Below are positions 1-5,584 of a stretch of DNA of 7,634 nucleotides, one piece after another. Origin of the DNA: Reyranella sp. (GTDB lineage: Bacteria; Pseudomonadota; Alphaproteobacteria; Reyranellales; Reyranellaceae); the NCBI GenBank assembly GCA_021732965.1, contig JAKFVZ010000580.1, positions 1-7,634 of the forward strand, in the 5' to 3' direction. The stretch's first letter is position 1. Each line of letters starts with the position of its first letter. The notes beneath the pieces were generated by a model. It was given only the letters and a program-made list of their open reading frames with translations. It did not search any database and was not told the origin of the DNA. The position numbers and the translations under genes are program-made.

Positions 1-481
1 GATGGTCGAGCGTGCAGGTATGCACCCAGAATCGCTTGATGGGCCGCGACCAGGCCCGCGCGATTGCCTTGTTCATAAGGCTCCGCCCGACGCCCGTACC
101 AACCATGTCCGGCGTGACGCCGAAAAACGCGAGCTCGCATTCGCCGGCCTGGCTGAAGTCGAGTTCGAGGATGCCCGCATCGCGCCCATCCTTGCGCAAT
201 GCCAGGAACTCCACCTGCGGATTGTCGAGGATCGCCTGCAGCTTCTCGTCCGCCATGACCAGCCGCGAGAACCACAGCCACTCCGTCCCCACCGCTCGAT
301 AGAGAGCACGATAGGCCGCGACCGTGCGCTCCAGCGGCTCCAGCGTGACGTCTTGCGGAAACGGATGCATCGAACGCGCCGGCGGGCGAGCCAACATCTC
401 GAGGCTCGTCACGACCGTGGCGACATGGCCGGGCGGAACGGCGGAGTAGCCGGGCGGCAGGAGGGGATTGCTTGAGTTCAT
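1..481 (-). CDS. GNAT family N-acetyltransferase, C-terminus cut by window edge
   Basis: This minus-strand reading frame starts at the ATG at 481 (MNSSNPLLPPGYSAV...) and stays open to base 1, giving 160 codons without a stop, so the C-terminus lies outside the window. Residues 58-158 look like a GNAT fold: a WLWFSRLVM segment (68-76), a strand carrying ALRKDGRDAGILELDF (94-109), then the acetyl-CoA pyrophosphate-binding region around GVTPDMVGTGVGRSLM (121-136) with its GxG turn, and the strand RFWVHTCTLDH (150-160). In related proteins the last is followed by a Pro-x-Ala-x-x-x-Tyr segment, which would fall just outside. Such enzymes move an acetyl group from acetyl-CoA to an amine or protein; the substrate cannot be told. 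The residue three before the GxG turn is Val instead of the usual Gln/Arg. A weak AGGTG lies upstream of the ATG. It follows the AbiEii toxin gene on the same strand after 85 bp. Confidence 0.85.
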   Translation of the reverse strand, partial: MNSSNPLLPPGYSAVPPGHVATVVTSLEMLARPPARSMHPFPQDVTLEPLERTVAAYRALYRAVGTEWLWFSRLVMADEKLQAILDNPQVEFLALRKDGRDAGILELDFSQAGECELAFFGVTPDMVGTGVGRSLMNKAIARAWSRPIKRFWVHTCTLDH

Positions 482-566
482 GCTGGCACCTGACTAACCG
501 ATCTCGACCAAGCAATGGAAGTCATTGATGCCAGGAGATGCGGCTGGAAAGGAAAACCATCGCCGA

Positions 567-1223
567 TCAAACAGCTCGAAGAAGTGCCTTGGCATCGTCG
601 AGAGCCGTTGCGGCCACGACCCGATATTTGTCGTCGATAGCCAAGGCGGCAATCGTTGCATTGATGAAATCAGGATTCAGCCGATCCATCGCGGCCAGCG
701 TCGACGCGACGTCTTTCCTGTACATCCGCAGGGCACCGACAATCGACTCCCGGTCCACTCTTGCTGCAGCGGCGATATCGAAGATGTCTCGCGGCTTGAT
801 GTGTGTCCCACGAAAATGGACCTTTTTCGTGATAATTTCGGCAATCGTTTCCACATCGACGTCCTCGTCCTCGACCTTTCGGCGCGTGGACGGTCTGTCT
901 GTCAGTTGCGGGCTGACGATGAAGTCGATTTCGCCAATTCGATCGAATGCCAACTTTAGAAAGTGCGCCCCATCACCTTGGTAGTCGGACGGCATGATCT
1001 CGAACTTGAAGTCGCGGAGTTTCGGGTCGAGATAGGAAAGAAGCTGGGGATCCTGCAGAAAAATATCGACGTCTTCGCTTTGCCGGTGGCCGATCTGAAG
1101 CATCATCGCGGTGCCCCCGCCGAAAGACCACCTGTCAATGATCGGATGCTCGACATTGACCTGCCGGATCAATGAACATGCGATACGGAACAAGCGTGCC
1201 CAACTGGGTTTGATCGCGTTCAC
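567..1223 (-). CDS. AbiEii/AbiGii-type nucleotidyltransferase toxin
   Basis: This 218-residue protein belongs to the AbiEii/AbiGii (DUF1814-type) nucleotidyltransferase family, known as the toxin half of type IV toxin-antitoxin and phage abortive-infection modules; family members (AbiE, MenT) act by nucleotidyl transfer, for MenT onto tRNA. What shows it: a polymerase-beta-like motif WSFGGGTAMML (32-42), HRQSEDVDIF (46-55) with acidic pair D51 and D53, a further acidic strand GEIDFIV (97-103), and a distal KPRDIFDIA (143-151) with Lys134/Lys143, Arg145, Asp146 and Asp149, matching the family's Lys...Arg-x-x-Asp-x-x-Asp motif II. It looks catalytically intact. It starts with GTG at 1223, overlapping the upstream small gene's TGA by four bases, so translation is probably coupled. 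Base composition appears lower in GC than the oxygenase region, which suggests acquisition by transfer. Actual toxicity or phage defence is inferred from the family. Confidence 0.88.
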   Translation of the reverse strand: MNAIKPSWARLFRIACSLIRQVNVEHPIIDRWSFGGGTAMMLQIGHRQSEDVDIFLQDPQLLSYLDPKLRDFKFEIMPSDYQGDGAHFLKLAFDRIGEIDFIVSPQLTDRPSTRRKVEDEDVDVETIAEIITKKVHFRGTHIKPRDIFDIAAAARVDRESIVGALRMYRKDVASTLAAMDRLNPDFINATIAALAIDDKYRVVAATALDDAKALLRAV

Positions 1224-1528
1224 GCAGCGAGTGGGTATGCTTCCCCCGAGTACTTGCCAAATGCCTTGGCGGCGGCAATCAGCGTGACTTCGCTGACATT
1301 GAACGCACCGGCAAAAGCCCTTTGCAAATCGGGAGTAACTTCACCGAAGAAAGCCGACATGTGACCAGGGGCTGCCTTCGCAGCTTCCGGATGGTTCAGG
1401 CAATAAACGAGAGCCCGCGCGTCCAGCTTTTCCCTGTGCGGCGCATTCACGGTCGTAAGGACACTCGAGACGGCTGACATTCTTTTGCTCACTTCGCGCA
1501 GGGTACGCCCCGACTTGCCAATCGACAA
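1220..1528 (-). CDS. small protein upstream of AbiEii toxin, putative antitoxin
   Basis: I do not recognise this protein by sequence. It is up to 102 residues with the TTG at 1528, or 86 residues from the ATG at 1480 (MSAVSSVLTT...). The ATG has a weak purine-rich AAGTGAG upstream and may be the true start; the TTG has only a distant GAGGGG. The sequence is soluble and mainly helical in character, with LDARALVYCLNHPEAAKAA (36-54) and LQRAFAGAFNVSEVTLIAAA (69-88); no membrane segment or signal peptide is seen. Its stop overlaps the toxin's GTG start by four bases (GTGA), so the two genes are almost certainly one operon. By position, first and just ahead of an AbiEii toxin, it is the candidate antitoxin. 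It lacks the recognisable N-terminal winged helix and the length of AbiEi, so it would be an atypical partner. The gene is probable; the function is inference from context. Confidence 0.7.
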   Translation of the reverse strand: MSIGKSGRTLREVSKRMSAVSSVLTTVNAPHREKLDARALVYCLNHPEAAKAAPGHMSAFFGEVTPDLQRAFAGAFNVSEVTLIAAAKAFGKYSGEAYPLAA

Positions 1529-1569
1529 TGGATGCCGTGCCCCCTCAACTCTGCCCTTGCGGGAAACGG

Positions 1570-1599
1570 CGTGTATCTATAACCTCTCATAGATACACG
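1570..1599. promoter_or_regulatory. perfect 11-bp inverted repeat, probable operator
   Basis: Arms CGTGTATCTAT (1570-1580) and ATAGATACACG (1589-1599) are perfect reverse complements around an 8-base centre, AACCTCTC. The repeat lies in the 95-bp gap between the divergent toxin operon and the oxygenase operon, 24 bases before the oxygenase start and about 42 bases before the TTG of the small minus-strand gene. It is AT-richer than its surroundings and no T-run follows, which favours a protein-binding site over a terminator. A TATAAC at 1578-1583, 15 bp after TTGCGG (1557-1562), could be a weak plus-strand -10 lying inside it. An ACGGCGT direct repeat (1566-1572 and 1597-1603) flanks the arms. 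The regulator is not evident: it could be a TetR-like repressor encoded elsewhere, or autoregulation of the toxin operon. Confidence 0.6.
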
Positions 1600-1610
1600 G
1601 CGTTACCCAG

Positions 1611-1616
1611 AAGGAG
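1611..1616 (+). promoter_or_regulatory. ribosome binding site deciding the oxygenase start
   Basis: AAGGAG sits 7 bases before the GTG at 1624. The frame is open upstream to an ATG at 1528, but that start would add 32 residues unlike the family and would run through the inverted repeat, so the GTG is preferred. Confidence 0.75.
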
Positions 1617-1623
1617 ACTTCCC

Positions 1624-3057
1624 GTGGCCAAGGCATTTCCGACCGACAATCCGTTCCTCAAGGGCTACTTCGCGCCGGTCAACACCGAGGCCGATGCGGG
1701 GCACCTCCAGATCAGCGGCGAGATGCCGAAGGAGCTGTGCGGCACGCTCTACCGCAACGGGCCCAATCCGCAGTTCGCGCCACGCGGGCCCTATCACTGG
1801 TTCGGCGGCGACGGCATGATCCATGCTTTTCACATCGAGAACGGCAACGTCTCCTACAAGAACCGCTGGGTGCGGACGCCGAAGTGGAAGATCGAGAACG
1901 AGGAGGGCGAGGGCCTTTCCGGCACCTTCGGCAATCCGCGCTACACCGACCCGCGCGTGTTCGCGCTGAACTCGACCATCGCCAACACCAATATCGTCTG
2001 GCATGGCGGCAAGCTGCTGGCGCTGGAAGAGGCCCACGCGCCCTTCTCGCTCGACCCGAAGAGCCTGATGCCGGTCGGACCGAAGGACGGCGGCTACGAG
2101 ACGTTCGGGGACAAGCTGATCGGGCCGTTCACGGCGCACCCGAAGTTCGATCCCGAAACCGGGGAGATGATCTTCTTCGGTTACTCGGCCACCGGCCGCT
2201 TCACCAAGGAAGTCAGCCTCCAGACCGTGACCGCGGACGGCACGGTGACGCGCGCCGAGATCCTCGACGGTCCCTTCCCCTCGATGATCCACGACTTCGC
2301 GGTGACGAAGAACTGGATCGTCGTGCCGATCTTCCCGCTGACGTCGTCGATGGAGCGCGCCATGGGCGGCCTGCCGCCCTTCGCCTGGGAGCCGGACAAG
2401 GGCACGCACATCGCCTTCATCCCGCGCAAGGGCACGGTGGCCGACGTGAAATGGGTGACCGCGCCGCCGTCCTACGTGTTCCATCCGATGAACCATTTCG
2501 AGACCGACGACGGCAGGATCGTGATCGACGTCATGAAGTACGACGTGGCGCCGCTGTTCCCGCTGCCCGACGGCTCACCCTCGACCAAGGAGCCGCCGGC
2601 CGCGCGCCTGTTCCGCTGGACCTTCGATCTGTCGGGCCAGTCCAACACCTTCCAGGAGGAGCAGCTCGACGACCGGGCCGGCGAGTTCCCGCGCTTCGAC
2701 GAGCGCTTCTGCATGAGCGACTACCGCCACGGCTGGATCGTGTCGGGCAACATCACCCATGCCGGCGTGCGCCGCGGCGAGGGCATCACCCACTACGACC
2801 TGAAGAAGGGCGCCAACGCCACCTGGAAGGCAGGCGAGGACGACCGGTTCGGCGAGCCGGTGTTCGTGCCGCGCCACGACACGGCGGCCGAGGGCGACGG
2901 CTGGGTGCTGGCGACGATCTTCCGTTCGGCCGAAGGCCGCAGCGACCTCGGGGTTTTCGAGGCGACCGACATCGCCAAGGGGCCCGTGGCGCTGGCCCAT
3001 CTCAGCAGCCGCGTCCCGGCGGGCTTCCACGGCAACTGGCGGCCCGGTACGCTGTAG
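1624..3057 (+). CDS. carotenoid oxygenase family protein (carotenoid-cleavage or lignostilbene-type dioxygenase)
   Basis: This 477-residue protein is a complete member of the RPE65/carotenoid-cleavage dioxygenase family, seven-bladed propellers that use Fe(II) held by four His to split a C=C bond with O2. From the GTG start, the four ligands are visible: His172 in TAHPKFDPETGEM, His223 in MIHDFAVT, His287 in FHPMNHFE and His469 near the end in FHGNW. Other family signatures are YRNGPNPQF (about 43-51), WFGGDGMIHAF (59-69) and HGGKLLALEE (127-136). No signal peptide or membrane segment is seen, so it is probably cytoplasmic. The family includes apocarotenoid cleavers and lignostilbene dioxygenases of soil bacteria; the sequence alone does not settle the substrate, and no carotenoid synthesis genes are in the window. 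Start chosen for the AAGGAG 7 bases upstream. It heads a tight operon, with the GST gene starting one base after its stop. Confidence 0.93.
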   Translation: MAKAFPTDNPFLKGYFAPVNTEADAGHLQISGEMPKELCGTLYRNGPNPQFAPRGPYHWFGGDGMIHAFHIENGNVSYKNRWVRTPKWKIENEEGEGLSGTFGNPRYTDPRVFALNSTIANTNIVWHGGKLLALEEAHAPFSLDPKSLMPVGPKDGGYETFGDKLIGPFTAHPKFDPETGEMIFFGYSATGRFTKEVSLQTVTADGTVTRAEILDGPFPSMIHDFAVTKNWIVVPIFPLTSSMERAMGGLPPFAWEPDKGTHIAFIPRKGTVADVKWVTAPPSYVFHPMNHFETDDGRIVIDVMKYDVAPLFPLPDGSPSTKEPPAARLFRWTFDLSGQSNTFQEEQLDDRAGEFPRFDERFCMSDYRHGWIVSGNITHAGVRRGEGITHYDLKKGANATWKAGEDDRFGEPVFVPRHDTAAEGDGWVLATIFRSAEGRSDLGVFEATDIAKGPVALAHLSSRVPAGFHGNWRPGTL

Positions 3058-3058
3058 G

Positions 3059-3724
3059 ATGATCACCGTCCATCACCTGAACAATTCCCGTTCGCAGCGC
3101 ATCCTCTGGATGCTCGAGGAACTCGGCCTGCCCTACGAGGTGAAGCGCTACCAGCGCCAACCGTCGATGCAGGCGCCGCAGGAGTTGCGCAACGTCCATC
3201 CGCTGGGCAAGTCGCCGGTCATCACCGACGGCGACAAGGTGCTGGCCGAGTCCGGCGCCATCCTCGAATACCTGTCGGAGACCTACGGCGGCGGCCGGTT
3301 CACGCCGGCCCCCGGCACGCCGGAGCGGCTGCACTACACCTATTTCATGCACTACGCGGAGGGCTCGCTGATGCCGCTGCTGTTCATGAAGCTGGTGTTC
3401 GGCCGCATCCCCTCGCGCCTGCCCTTCTTCATGCGGCCGGTGGCGCGCGCCATCTCCAGCGGCGCCGACAAGACGCTGCTGATGCCGCAGATCGGCAACC
3501 ACTTCATGTTCCTCGAAGGCGAGTTGTCGCGCCGCGAATGGTTCGCCGGCCCCGAGTTCACGGCCGCCGACATCCAGATGAGCTTCCCGCTGGAGGCCGC
3601 GACCGCGCGCTCGCCCATGATCAACAAGATGCCGAAGCTGAAGGGCTTCCTCGACCGCATCCATGCCCGGCCCGCCTACAAGCGGGCGCTGGACAAGGGC
3701 GGCGCCTACGAGCTGGCGAAGTAG
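3059..3724 (+). CDS. glutathione S-transferase, Gtt1-like
   Basis: This 221-residue cytosolic glutathione S-transferase has the two usual domains. The N-terminal thioredoxin-like domain (about 1-80) opens with MITVHHLNNSRSQRILWMLE, where Ser10 or Ser12 is in the place of the catalytic hydroxyl; the cis-proline of KSPVI is Pro53 and the glutathione gamma-glutamyl contact is Glu64-Ser65 in AESGAILEYL. The C-terminal helical domain (about 90-221) carries FTAADIQMSFPLEA (167-180), the N-capping box typical of GSTs. The N-terminal pattern is that of the Gtt1-like group. Such enzymes conjugate or reduce electrophiles with glutathione; the substrate here is unknown. The ATG lies one base after the oxygenase TAG and has no separate good ribosome binding site, so translation is probably coupled and the two proteins are likely made together. 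A few bacterial GSTs act in lignin ether cleavage, but nothing here shows that activity. Confidence 0.92.
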   Translation: MITVHHLNNSRSQRILWMLEELGLPYEVKRYQRQPSMQAPQELRNVHPLGKSPVITDGDKVLAESGAILEYLSETYGGGRFTPAPGTPERLHYTYFMHYAEGSLMPLLFMKLVFGRIPSRLPFFMRPVARAISSGADKTLLMPQIGNHFMFLEGELSRREWFAGPEFTAADIQMSFPLEAATARSPMINKMPKLKGFLDRIHARPAYKRALDKGGAYELAK

Positions 3725-3780
3725 CGGCGCCGACCGCCGCCGTGCTAGGCCCCTAACCAACACGACGAACAGACGAATCC

Positions 3781-3786
3781 AAGGAG
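3781..3786 (+). promoter_or_regulatory. ribosome binding site of the nitronate monooxygenase gene
   Basis: AAGGAG lies 7 bases before the ATG at 3794 and fixes that start. No clear promoter or T-tract terminator is seen in the 69-bp gap after the GST gene, so read-through from the oxygenase promoter is plausible. Confidence 0.7.
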
Positions 3787-3793
3787 CGAAACG

Positions 3794-4795
3794 ATGTCCC
3801 TACCCGCCCTGCTGCGCGACAACCTCTCGATCCCGGTGGTCGGCGCGCCGCTGTTCATCGTGTCCAACCCGGACCTCGTCATCGAGCAGTGCAAGGCGGG
3901 AGTCGTCGGCTCCTTCCCGGCGTTGAACGCTCGCCCGAAGGAGATGCTCGAGGAGTGGCTGAAGCGCATCACCGGCGAGCTGGCCGACTACAAGGCCAAG
4001 CACCCGGAGAAGAAGGTCGCGCCCTTCGCGGTCAACCAGATCGTGCACTCGTCGAACGACCGCCTGCAGCACGACGTCGACATGTGCGAGAAGTACAAGG
4101 TGCCGATCCAGATCACGTCGCTGCGCGCGCCCGATGACGTCGTCGTCTCGGCCCACCGCTACGGCTGCCTGGTGTTCCACGACGTGACCAACGTGGCGCA
4201 CGCCAAGCGCGCGCTGAAGGCCGGCGTCGACGGCCTCATCCTGGTCTGCGCCGGCGCCGGCGGCCATGCCGGCCGCCTCTCCCCGCTCGCGCTGGTGCCG
4301 GAAGTGCGCCAATTCTACGACGGCACGATCCTGCTGTCGGGCTCGATCTCCAACGGCGCCTCGGTGCTGGCGGCCCAGGCGATGGGCGCCGACCTCGCCT
4401 ATCTCGGCACGCGCTTCACCGCGTCGAAGGAAGGCAATGCCACCGACGCCAACAAGCAGTGCATCATCGATTCGAACGGCGAGGAGATCGTCTACACGAA
4501 CCTCTTCACCGGCGTGCACGGCAACTACATGAAGCGCAGCATCGCGGCCGCCGGCCTCGATCCCGACGCGCTGCCGGAAGCCGACAAGAGCAAGATGAAC
4601 TTCGGCTCGGGCGGCAACATGAAGGTCAAGGCGTGGCGCGACATCTGGGGCGCCGGCCAGGGCGTGGGCCAGATCCATGACGCGCCGCCGGCCGGCGAGA
4701 TCGTGGCCCGCCTCAAGGCAGAGTACGAGGCGGCCCGCGCCGCGCTGTTCACCGGCGAGACGGTGCCGACCCAACTGAAGCAGGCCGCCGAGTAA
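3794..4795 (+). CDS. nitronate monooxygenase (2-nitropropane dioxygenase family)
   Basis: This 333-residue FMN-dependent TIM-barrel enzyme belongs to the nitronate monooxygenase family, which oxidises alkyl nitronates (for example propionate-3-nitronate) to carbonyl compounds and nitrite with O2. Seen in the sequence: an N-terminal barrel strand IPVVGAPLFIVSNPDLVIE (13-31), GVVGSFPALNARP (36-48), the active-site loop CAGAGGHAGRLSP (152-164) with His158 in the place of the family's catalytic His, and the FMN-phosphate site SGSISNGASVLAAQAMGADL (182-201) followed by YLGTRFTAS (203-211). Length is normal and the protein appears intact. No export signal is seen. A strong AAGGAG supports the ATG. 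It follows the GST gene by 69 bp and precedes the small coiled-coil gene by 11 bp, so it probably shares their transcript. Some family members act instead as enoyl reductases or are of unknown substrate, so the exact reaction is inferred from the family. Confidence 0.92.
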   Translation: MSLPALLRDNLSIPVVGAPLFIVSNPDLVIEQCKAGVVGSFPALNARPKEMLEEWLKRITGELADYKAKHPEKKVAPFAVNQIVHSSNDRLQHDVDMCEKYKVPIQITSLRAPDDVVVSAHRYGCLVFHDVTNVAHAKRALKAGVDGLILVCAGAGGHAGRLSPLALVPEVRQFYDGTILLSGSISNGASVLAAQAMGADLAYLGTRFTASKEGNATDANKQCIIDSNGEEIVYTNLFTGVHGNYMKRSIAAAGLDPDALPEADKSKMNFGSGGNMKVKAWRDIWGAGQGVGQIHDAPPAGEIVARLKAEYEAARAALFTGETVPTQLKQAAE

Positions 4796-4806
4796 GCGGC
4801 CGTTCC

Positions 4807-5067
4807 ATGCCTCGCCTCGCCCTGCTGGCGCTGATCCTGCTGCCCGGCACCGCCGCGGCACAGGGCGGCGTCGAGGGGCGGCTGAACGAGCTGCAACGGT
4901 CGATCGCCGCGCTCTCGGGACAGATCAGGCAGCTCGAGAGCCAGAACCAGCAGCTCCAGCAACGGCTCGAGAAGATGCAGGCGGGATTCGAGCAGCGCAT
5001 CGAACGGCTGGAGAAGCGTCCCGCACCGGCCCGGCCCGTCCCGCGCGCCGGCGCCGCCAGGCCGTAG
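4807..5067 (+). CDS. small exported coiled-coil protein, resembling the CpoB/YbgF N-terminal domain
   Basis: This 86-residue protein begins with a convincing signal peptide: MPR, a hydrophobic core LALLALILLPG and a likely cut after TAAA-QG near residue 19. The mature part is almost wholly a coiled coil, about residues 22-70, rich in Gln, Glu and Leu heptads (RLNELQRSIAALSGQIRQLE, then QNQQLQQRLEKMQ). It ends in a Pro/Ala/Arg-rich tail (about 72-86). No lipobox cysteine is present, so it should be free in the periplasm. The coiled coil looks like the trimerising N-terminal domain of CpoB/YbgF, the TolA-binding protein, but the TPR domain that would follow is absent. The gene starts 11 bp after the nitronate monooxygenase stop without an obvious ribosome binding site of its own, suggesting coupled translation. 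Function unknown; the gene call is good because of the clear signal peptide and heptads. Confidence 0.75.
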   Translation: MPRLALLALILLPGTAAAQGGVEGRLNELQRSIAALSGQIRQLESQNQQLQQRLEKMQAGFEQRIERLEKRPAPARPVPRAGAARP

Positions 5068-5079
5068 TCCAACGGCGCC
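5050..5079 (+). terminator. possible hairpin at the end of the oxygenase operon
   Basis: GGCGCCG (5050-5056) and CGGCGCC (5073-5079) are perfect 7-bp complements around a 16-base loop that contains the TAG of the coiled-coil gene. It is followed by AAATTC and not by a run of T, so it is at best a weak or Rho-assisted end. The remaining bases to 5258 show no recognised gene or strong promoter. Confidence 0.25.
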
Positions 5080-5258
5080 AAATTCTGCTTGCCGATCCCC
5101 CGTCGACGGGCTTATTGCGGGCCATCGCCGGCCAGACACACGAGCGTCGGCGACCGAGAGACGGCGACATCCGACCCGAGTGTACCGCGCTCCCGCTCAC
5201 CTTCGTGACGGCGCAGCATGACGGTCGCTTCCAAGTCCTTTTCCCTTCGTCGCTAGCC

Positions 5259-5549
5259 ATGGCCCCGGATCCCAAGGCCCGCCGGGCCGCCCTGCTCCGC
5301 TATGTCGAGCTGTTCCTCGACGAGGTCGAGAGCCGCGGGCGCGAACTCGATCCCAAGGAGTGCGAATGGCTGGCCGAGATGCTGGTGCGCCTCGGCGCCG
5401 GCTACACGGACTGCGAGCACGCCATGCGCCAGCTCGAGATGCTGCTGGCGACCGACATCCCCCTGGGCCGCCCGCCGCGCGATCCGAGCCTGCCGACGAT
5501 CGCCGAATATCGCGAGCTGGTCAGGCGGCTGCGCCGCGCGTCGATGTAG
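5259..5549 (+). CDS. hypothetical protein of 96 residues
   Basis: I do not recognise this protein. From the ATG at 5259 it reads MAPDPKARRAALLRYVELFL and continues as a charged, mostly helical soluble protein with helices about 8-27 and 32-64 (ECEWLAEMLVRLGAGYTDCE), a Pro-rich linker IPLGRPPRDPSLP (67-79) and a basic last helix (81-95). There are two cysteines (35 and 52) and no signal peptide or membrane segment. The frame is open upstream to 5115, with a GTG at 5205 as another possible start; no start has a good ribosome binding site, so the N-terminus is uncertain. GC-rich codon use and a sensible helical composition support a real gene. It lies 191 bp after the coiled-coil gene and converges on the flavin oxidoreductase gene, so it is probably transcribed separately or by read-through from the operon before it. 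Confidence 0.6.
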   Translation: MAPDPKARRAALLRYVELFLDEVESRGRELDPKECEWLAEMLVRLGAGYTDCEHAMRQLEMLLATDIPLGRPPRDPSLPTIAEYRELVRRLRRASM

Positions 5550-5581
5550 TGGGTTGGCCGGCGCGCGTCCGGCATCACCCA
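5550..5581. terminator. hairpin between convergent genes, possible bidirectional terminator
   Basis: TGGGT (5550-5554) pairs with ACCCA (5577-5581), and inside it GCCGG (5557-5561) pairs with CCGGC (5569-5573) around a 7-base loop, with a small internal bulge. It fills nearly all of the 35-bp gap between the two convergent stop codons. There is no T-run on either side, so intrinsic termination would be inefficient; a role in 3'-end protection is equally possible. Confidence 0.4.
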
Positions 5582-5584
5582 GGA

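Noticed and set aside
525..984. Two plus-strand frames of about 145 codons opposite the toxin gene.
   Set aside because: They overlap the intact AbiEii toxin gene on the other strand and show no family features.
1570..1599. Inverted repeat read as a terminator.
   Set aside because: The stem is AT-rich, has no T-run on either side and lies between divergent genes, where no transcript should end.
1528..1623. N-terminal extension of the oxygenase to an ATG at 1528.
   Set aside because: The added 32 residues do not resemble the family, the segment holds the inverted repeat, and the GTG at 1624 has an AAGGAG at ideal distance.
3002..3763. 253-codon minus-strand frame opposite the GST gene.
   Set aside because: Shadow of the GST codons; no recognisable domain and no ribosome binding site.
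3800..4861. 353-codon minus-strand frame opposite the nitronate monooxygenase gene.
   Set aside because: Low-complexity Arg/Ala/Val/His composition typical of antisense frames in GC-rich genes, while the plus strand encodes a full enzyme with a good ribosome binding site.
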